From positions 1 through 7,047 of the forward strand of contig CANGXE010000075.1 in NCBI GenBank assembly GCA_947457525.1: a DNA stretch of 7,047 bases, in the 5' to 3' direction. The position numbers were made by a program, and so were the translations under genes. Numbering within the stretch: position 1 is the first letter of the stretch; every line of letters begins with the position of its first letter. The stretch is from Bacteroidota bacterium (lineage in GTDB: Bacteria; Bacteroidota; Bacteroidia; Chitinophagales; LD1). A model generated the notes under the pieces. The model was not told the origin of the DNA. It worked only from the letters and a program-made list of their open reading frames with translations, and made no database searches. This document shows positions 1 to 4,427 of this stretch, piece after piece.

Positions 1-1050
1 GGGGTCTAGCTCGGTTTCTTTCAGCTTAGAGCGCATGGCAAACCAAGCGTGCAAGTTGTTTTCCTTGATTATTTTGGCCAACACCTTGTTCGCTGCCGGT
101 TTTGACGAAAACTTCAAGATGGCCTCGCCCTCGGTCCAGTTTATCGGGTGGGGTTTCAGTTGCGAGAAACCTTGCTCGTCTTTGGTCAAGAAGATGGCGT
201 GGGTGTAAGGCAACACCTTCACTTTTTTGTTGAACTCCGGTTGGTGGGTTTTCAATTCGCGGTGGGCAATCAATTTTGCCAACAACTCGTTGCCCGCCAG
301 TTCATAATCAATGCTGCGGAGTAGTTCGTACACGCGCTTTTTTTCCGGTGTGTCAGATGGAGTGCTGAAATAAGTGATGACTTTTTTTCGAATGTTTTTC
401 ACTCCTTCGAGCAAGATGATTTTGCCTACTTCATCGCGGAAAAAATAAACGCCTGCGTCTTCGGGCAGCTTTTCGATTTCTGCTTTCGAAAGGTAGGGCG
501 GCAACATTTCTACATCAATGCCGTGGTTCACTTCTATTTCGATATACTTCTGTCCGGTGCTTTTCGACAAGATAATTTCCAACAGCTTCACCGTGGCTTC
601 TGCATCGCCTCGGGCGCGGTGGCGGTCGGCTATCTGTATGTTCAGCGCATCGCAGATGTTGCCGAGGCTGTAGGAGTTGTGGCCGGGGATTACTTTCCGC
701 GCTAGGTTCACGGTGTCGAGCTGCTTACGATTAAAGTCTATGCCTATGCGTTTAAACTCTTGGCGGATCATGCCGAAGTCGAACTTCACATTGTGCGCCA
801 CAAAGATGTTTTCGTGGGTCAAGTCGAGCACTTTTTCGTGAATTTCTTCAAAGCTAGGCGCATCGGCCACCATCTCGTTGGTGATGCCCGTCAGTTTGGT
901 CACATAAGGGTCAATGCCGCGCTTCGGGTTGACGAGCGAAGAGTACGAGTCGGTCACTTTCTCCCCGTCATATATAAAGATGGCAATCTCTATCACTCTA
1001 TCTACAGAGGGGCTGCCACCGGTGGTCTCTACGTCAATAATTGCATACAT
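1..1050 (-). CDS. DEDDh (DnaQ-like) exonuclease fused to a degenerate GIY-YIG (UvrC-like) module, C-terminus cut by window edge
   Basis: 350 codons are visible, starting at ATG 1050-1048 (MYAIIDVETTGG); the frame is still open at base 1. Residues 1-170 form a 3'-5' exonuclease of the DNA polymerase III epsilon-like family: Exo I D6/E8 (DVETT), Exo II D91 (FVAHNVKFD), and Exo III H144-x4-D149 (HRARGD), so all four acidic ligands and the general-base His are present. Residues about 205-285 align without gaps to the UvrC N-terminal GIY-YIG domain (LPEDAGVYFF...VKNIRKKVITYF...HQPEFN), but several catalytic positions are substituted (see findings). Such exonuclease/GIY-YIG fusions are common single-gene proteins in Bacteroidota and Actinobacteria; their exact role is unsettled, and processing of DNA ends or repair intermediates is inferred. 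The start is chosen because the Exo I motif lies at the expected distance, six residues in. The residues after about 285 match no domain I recognise. This is not the replicative epsilon subunit in any demonstrable way, so no symbol is given. Confidence 0.93.
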   Translation of the reverse strand, partial: MYAIIDVETTGGSPSVDRVIEIAIFIYDGEKVTDSYSSLVNPKRGIDPYVTKLTGITNEMVADAPSFEEIHEKVLDLTHENIFVAHNVKFDFGMIRQEFKRIGIDFNRKQLDTVNLARKVIPGHNSYSLGNICDALNIQIADRHRARGDAEATVKLLEIILSKSTGQKYIEIEVNHGIDVEMLPPYLSKAEIEKLPEDAGVYFFRDEVGKIILLEGVKNIRKKVITYFSTPSDTPEKKRVYELLRSIDYELAGNELLAKLIAHRELKTHQPEFNKKVKVLPYTHAIFLTKDEQGFSQLKPHPINWTEGEAILKFSSKPAANKVLAKIIKENNLHAWFAMRSKLKETELDP

Positions 1051-1242
1051 TGGGCGTGAAAATAGGGTTTTCCAAAGTCGAAATGCCGTTCGTGGCTTTA
1101 GTTTTATTCGCCCCGTGTGGGTAAAAAATAATTTTGAGGACACCCGCCACGTTTCCTGCCCTATTTCGCGTGTTTTGAGGCCAAACCATTCATTTTTTAC
1201 CAAAAATTTAAAACCCTACTCATTTTTTTCTACTATCGTGAG
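1051..1242. other. Divergent intergenic region
   Basis: This 192-base gap separates two divergently transcribed genes, so it should hold promoters for both. The right half is A/T-rich with T-tracts around 1193-1230. One good match to the Bacteroidota -7 consensus faces right (1129-1136). Facing left I found no complete TAnnTTTG match, only CTTTG near 1073, so the exonuclease promoter is not identified. Open frames across this gap have no recognisable protein character. Confidence 0.6.
1107..1136 (+). promoter_or_regulatory. Candidate Bacteroidota-type promoter for the outer-membrane protein gene
   Basis: TAATTTTG at 1129-1136 fits the -7 consensus TAnnTTTG used by the primary sigma factor of Bacteroidota. 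TTCG at 1107-1110 is a one-mismatch version of the -33 TTTG, with an 18-base spacer that is slightly short of the usual 19-21. Transcription from here would leave a leader of about 100 bases before the GTG at 1243. The -7 match is exact but the -33 is weak. Confidence 0.35.
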
Positions 1243-1866
1243 GTGAAACACACATTTCATTTTTGGCTACTTCTTTTCGGTTTGCTGCTGGGCCAAACGG
1301 CCGCTGCGCAGGTGATGGAAGAAGACACCACCCGCCAAGCGCCTCTCTTTTCGGCTCAAAAGTTTAGCAGTCGCTGCTTTGTGGGGTTCGACACCCGAGC
1401 CGGGCAGATTTTGACCAAAAAAGTGGCTTCGCAAGTGGCGTTTAGCCTCAACTGGGTGGTGAACCACCACTATGTGGTGACGGCCAAATACCACACCCTC
1501 GGTTCGCAGAAAGACATCCGCAACATTGTGGTGCCCTACAGCAACTCCGCCATTCCGCTTATTCACCACTATGCCGGGCTGGGCTTTGGCTATTTGTTTT
1601 TCCACGACAAGCGGTTTTCGCTCCATCCCGAGTTGACCATGGGCTGGGCGGCCATCAAGTTTAAGCACCCGGCTGAAGAGTTTCAGCGCCAGGACTACGC
1701 CATGATTATCCCCGCGGTGTATGGCGTTTGGAACGCTACGCCTCTCTTTCGCCTGGGGCTCGGCCTCGACTATCAAGCGGCTTTTGGGCAGCGGTTCTAT
1801 AGCTTCAAGAGCAGCTACTTGAACGGAGTGGGCGGAGTGGTGTTCATCCGCGTGGGGACGTTTTAG
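1243..1866 (+). CDS. Secreted, probable outer-membrane beta-barrel protein of unknown function
   Basis: A 207-residue protein starting at GTG (1243). Residues 1-22 are a clear Sec signal peptide: K2, a hydrophobic core FWLLLFGLLLG, and a cleavage site TAAA|QV, leaving about 185 mature residues. The GTG is preferred because the next in-frame start, the ATG at aa 25, would remove the signal peptide, and no in-frame ATG lies just upstream. The mature part has alternating hydrophobic/polar strands rich in Tyr, Phe and Gly (for example HHYAGLGFGYLFF, FRLGLGLDYQAAFGQRFY, GVGGVVFIRVGTF), and it ends in Phe, as outer-membrane beta-barrels usually do. The size would suit an 8-10-stranded barrel. I do not recognise a family. 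The gene stands alone: it diverges from the exonuclease gene, and the downstream genes face it. Its GC content is visibly higher than that of the genes to the right. Real gene: sure; barrel: likely; function: unknown. Confidence 0.75.
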   Translation: MKHTFHFWLLLFGLLLGQTAAAQVMEEDTTRQAPLFSAQKFSSRCFVGFDTRAGQILTKKVASQVAFSLNWVVNHHYVVTAKYHTLGSQKDIRNIVVPYSNSAIPLIHHYAGLGFGYLFFHDKRFSLHPELTMGWAAIKFKHPAEEFQRQDYAMIIPAVYGVWNATPLFRLGLGLDYQAAFGQRFYSFKSSYLNGVGGVVFIRVGTF

Positions 1867-2199
1867 TGGTTTATTGCTAACCCATCCGACTACTATTTTG
1901 GCCCGTACTTAGTCTTAATCAAAGTACGTATCTCTGCCACGCGGCTTCGTGCTTCGGACTTTTTTAGACTTTCGGAAAATACGTTCCAATTATTAGTTCA
2001 TTTCAGTGTCCTACGCTTACTTCAAGCCCCTAATCAGAGAAATTAAATTGCTTCTGCGACTTTCACGGATGGGTTTGTACAAGGATACCATAACAACAAA
2101 ACCTTGCTTTTAACCACTTTTTGCCCATATTGGTAAAAATACTAGCAACGGCCGTAATGAATTTTGAGCCTAGCGGTATTTACACAATTTTAACCTACT
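1867..2199. other. Gene-poor gap between convergent genes; short hairpin and possible coding relic
   Basis: About 330 bases lie between the stop of the outer-membrane protein gene and the stop of the hydrolase gene, where a terminator for each strand would be expected. I see no classical stem followed by a T-run. A 7-bp inverted repeat (CGTACTT 1904-1910, AAGTACG 1922-1928, 11-base loop) is the only clear hairpin. On the minus strand 1997-1893 is an open frame of 34 codons without an ATG, ending at TAG 1895-1893, with a protein-like end (SRVAEIRTLIKTKYGPK). It could be a gene remnant or chance. No complete gene, RNA gene or insertion-sequence end is recognisable. Confidence 0.5.
1904..1928. 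repeat. Inverted repeat, 7-bp stem with 11-base loop
   Basis: CGTACTT at 1904-1910 is the exact reverse complement of AAGTACG at 1922-1928. It begins 37 bases after the stop of the outer-membrane protein gene. There is no T-run after it on either strand, so a rho-independent terminator is not well supported. A stem of this size can also arise by chance. Confidence 0.35.
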
Positions 2200-3195
2200 C
2201 TATAAACTCATCACTTCGCCTACTTGCAGCAATCGCAAAGCTCCGTTGATGCTTTTGTTCTGCTCCATTTTTTTTAGCAAATGATAGGGTTCGCTAAGCG
2301 GCTCGTCTGCTAAGTCAAACGTTCCGTAGTGCATGGGAATTAATGTTTTTGCGCGGAGGTCGTGAAAGGCCTGCACGGCTTCTTGCGGATTGGTGTGTAC
2401 GTTTTGCATCATGTAGTCGGGCGTGTAGGCACCTACGCCTATCATGGCAATGTCAATGTTGGGAAACAACTCCCCAATTTGCTTGGTGTAGTTGGAATAC
2501 CCCGAGTCGCCACCAAAGAAAATATTTAGTCCATCGGCTTCGACCATGAAGCTGCCCCAGAGGGTTACATTGGTGTCCCAGCCGTAGCGATTGCTCCAAT
2601 GTTGAGTAGGCAAAAAAGTGATTTTCAAATTGGCTTGCGGCAAGTTATACTGTTGATACCAACCGGCTTCTTGGGTACTCAAACCTTTTACCCAAGGTTG
2701 AACGATTGAGGAATTTTTTAAGCCGGTGAGCAATTCAAAGTTGTTGTGTGCAGCGAGCTGTTGCAGCGAAGATTTGTCGCAATGGTCGCGGTGCGCGTGT
2801 GAGAGCAGCACATAGTCAATGTTATTGAAGTCAGAAGGCAAGCAAGGCATTTCGCTATAGCGCGGCACCACCCCTGATATACGCCCAAACACAGGGTCGG
2901 TCATCAGCCGCACACCATTCAATTGTATAAAAAAACTAGCATGACCCAGCCACACAATGCAGTTGTCCGTTCGATGTAGAAATTCATTGCCTTTAATAGT
3001 CGGTAATCGCCAAGTATCATTTTTCTTGAGGGCTTTCTTCTCGTTTTTAGAAAACTGCCAGCGCAAAAAGTTTTTGAATGAAGTAGAGAAACGTTTATTC
3101 GGGTCTACAAATCTGTTATTGATATATAAATTGCCTGGCCAATCCGGCAAGATGGTTTTGAGTTCTTCGTTTTTTATGTAATTGATCTTACTCAT
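2200..3195 (-). CDS. Metallo-beta-lactamase-fold hydrolase, NAPE-PLD (phospholipase D)-like
   Basis: A 331-residue complete protein, ATG at 3195-3193, TAG stop at 2202-2200. The zinc-site signature is intact: H133-A-H135-R-D137-H138 (LLSHAHRDHCD), H199 (PTQHWSNR), D230 (FFGGDSGYS) and H289 (PMHYGTF). These motifs, and the strings VWLGHASFFIQLNGVRLMTD (81-100), VTLWGSF (210-216) and NVHTNPQEAV (265-274), follow the order seen in N-acylphosphatidylethanolamine-hydrolysing phospholipase D rather than true beta-lactamases. H267 sits where NAPE-PLD has its extra active-site His. Many bacterial members are labelled UlaG-like, but the NAPE-PLD pattern fits better. The substrate is unknown; a phosphodiester lipid is an inference from family. 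No signal peptide is seen, so it is probably cytoplasmic. The start is preceded by ATTAAAAA rather than a Shine-Dalgarno site. It lies 62 bases after the anmK stop, with no -7 consensus in between, so it is probably read from the anmK transcript. Confidence 0.95.
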   Translation of the reverse strand: MSKINYIKNEELKTILPDWPGNLYINNRFVDPNKRFSTSFKNFLRWQFSKNEKKALKKNDTWRLPTIKGNEFLHRTDNCIVWLGHASFFIQLNGVRLMTDPVFGRISGVVPRYSEMPCLPSDFNNIDYVLLSHAHRDHCDKSSLQQLAAHNNFELLTGLKNSSIVQPWVKGLSTQEAGWYQQYNLPQANLKITFLPTQHWSNRYGWDTNVTLWGSFMVEADGLNIFFGGDSGYSNYTKQIGELFPNIDIAMIGVGAYTPDYMMQNVHTNPQEAVQAFHDLRAKTLIPMHYGTFDLADEPLSEPYHLLKKMEQNKSINGALRLLQVGEVMSL

Positions 3196-3257
3196 TTTTT
3201 AATCAGTCTACGCGTGGTGTAATAGTAAATGAGTAGTAGAGATGATTCAAAAATTGG

Positions 3258-4349
3258 CTATGGTCGGTATACTGCTCCTCCTACGGAGTCTTTAGCCGCA
3301 CCGGTCACGCTTTTCAATACGTTCACTTCGTTGCGCATGCGAAGTACACCCATGAATGCAATTACCAAGGCTTCTTTGAATTTCACCACATCTTGTGTTG
3401 GTACTTCGATTTGAATAGGCACATTGGCTTGCATACGTTCAATCAAAAAACTATTGAAGGCACCACCGCCTGTCACTAACATTTTATCGCTCGAGGCGAA
3501 GTTGATTTTTTCTTTGTCGGCAACGAGTTGTAGATGTTTGCCAAGTTGTTGCGCCACGTGTTCGGTGTAGGTGCGGAGTTTGTCTTCGATAGAAATTTTA
3601 AATTCTTCCACAATCGGCAAAATCACTTCTTTCGAAAAGCTGTTGTCCAATGACTTTGGATAAGTCATGTCATAGTAATGCAAAGCATTGAGTTTATTCA
3701 ACAACTCCGGCACTAGTTTTCCGCTTTGTGCCAGAGCGCCATCTTTGTCATAGTCTTGACCGAGGCGATTGGCCAGCATGTTTAATATTTGGTTGGCTAC
3801 GCAAATATCAAATGCTATTATACTGTCGTTCACTTTGCAACTCACGTTCGCAATGCCGCCAATGTTTAAACACAACTTGTGGTCGGGAAATAAATACTTG
3901 TCACCAATCGGCACGATGGGTGTGCCTTGTCCGCCATCGGCAATATCTGCCGAGCGAAAATCACAAATCACCGGCAGGTTGGTAATAGCTGCCAAAGCTG
4001 CGCCATCACCTACTTGAGCCGTAAATCTTTTTTCGGGAAAATGAAAAATAGTGTGGCCGTGAGAAGCCACCAAGTCAACTTTGCCTTCCAATTTATTTTT
4101 AGCGATAAATTGCTTCACACATTCGCCAAAGTAGTTGCCCAATCCGGCATGGCACTCCCAAAGTTTTTTGGCATTGGCAATCGGCATACTCTTGATGTCT
4201 TGCATCCATTCATCGGAGTAGGCCACCACATCTGTTTGCTCTATGTTGAACGACCACTTTCCGTTGGTCAAGGTAAATGTGCAATAAGCTATATCTAGTC
4301 CATCAAGTGAGCTTCCGCTCATCAATCCTATCACTCCGTATTTTTCCAC
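3258..4349 (-). CDS. anmK: Anhydro-N-acetylmuramic acid kinase
   Basis: A 363-residue complete protein. It phosphorylates and opens 1,6-anhydro-N-acetylmuramic acid, released during peptidoglycan turnover, to MurNAc-6-phosphate using ATP in the cytoplasm. The family's landmarks are all present: the N-terminal phosphate loop GLMSGSSLDGLDIA (8-21), VASHGHTIFH (94-103), QVGDGAALA (112-120), CDFRSADIADGGQGTPIVP (129-147), LNIGGIANVS (161-170), catalytic-base Asp D181 in AFDICVANQILN, DKDGALA (201-207) and the C-terminal ATP-site loop VTGGGAFNSF (292-301). Length matches the usual 360-390. FDICVAN replaces the proteobacterial FDTGPGN, as is common in Bacteroidota. The start is GTG (4349-4347): an in-frame TAG lies a few codons upstream, and the first internal ATG (M10) would cut into the phosphate loop. 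The usual partner murQ is not in this window. Promoter-like sequence lies immediately upstream, and the hydrolase gene follows 62 bases downstream. Confidence 0.98.
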   Translation of the reverse strand: MEKYGVIGLMSGSSLDGLDIAYCTFTLTNGKWSFNIEQTDVVAYSDEWMQDIKSMPIANAKKLWECHAGLGNYFGECVKQFIAKNKLEGKVDLVASHGHTIFHFPEKRFTAQVGDGAALAAITNLPVICDFRSADIADGGQGTPIVPIGDKYLFPDHKLCLNIGGIANVSCKVNDSIIAFDICVANQILNMLANRLGQDYDKDGALAQSGKLVPELLNKLNALHYYDMTYPKSLDNSFSKEVILPIVEEFKISIEDKLRTYTEHVAQQLGKHLQLVADKEKINFASSDKMLVTGGGAFNSFLIERMQANVPIQIEVPTQDVVKFKEALVIAFMGVLRMRNEVNVLKSVTGAAKDSVGGAVYRP

Positions 4350-4365
4350 GCTGATTATTTTGATG

Positions 4366-4398
4366 CAAATCTATGCGAGGAAATTTCGAAAAACCAAA
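4366..4398 (-). promoter_or_regulatory. Bacteroidota-type promoter for anmK
   Basis: Reading leftward, TTTG (4398-4395), a 21-base spacer, and TAGATTTG (4373-4366) fit the -33/-7 consensus TTTG-N19-21-TAnnTTTG. Transcription would begin about 10 bases before the GTG start codon, giving a very short leader. The -33 TTTG is itself the end of a second TAGATTTG octamer (4402-4395), which could act as the -7 of a more distal promoter with a leader near 40 bases, although no good -33 is seen for it. The spacer contains overlapping palindromes GAAATTTC (4380-4387) and TTTCGAAA (4384-4391), which could bind a regulator; that is speculation. Confidence 0.6.
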
Positions 4399-4427
4399 TC
4401 TAAAAGAGATTGTGGGTGTAAAATGGG

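Noticed and set aside
523..1246. Three plus-strand open frames (523-705, 760-1059, 914-1246)
   Set aside because: The first two lie opposite the exonuclease gene and the third spans its start and the intergenic region; the exonuclease motifs on the other strand are decisive, and these products show no family resemblance.
1267..1776. 169-codon open frame on the minus strand, antisense to the outer-membrane protein gene
   Set aside because: It lies wholly opposite a gene with a clear signal peptide and barrel pattern, and its product is rich in Arg, His and Val without domain character; it is a shadow frame of a GC-rich gene.
2042..2115. Plus-strand translation reading ATFTDGFVQGYHNNKT, vaguely like the end of an IS204/ISL3-type transposase (GFVEGxNNK)
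   Set aside because: The likeness covers about ten residues, stops occur on both sides, and no further transposase motif, terminal inverted repeat or target duplication is visible.
3728..4298. Overlapping plus-strand frames of 82-123 codons
   Set aside because: They are antisense to anmK, whose motifs are continuous through the whole interval.
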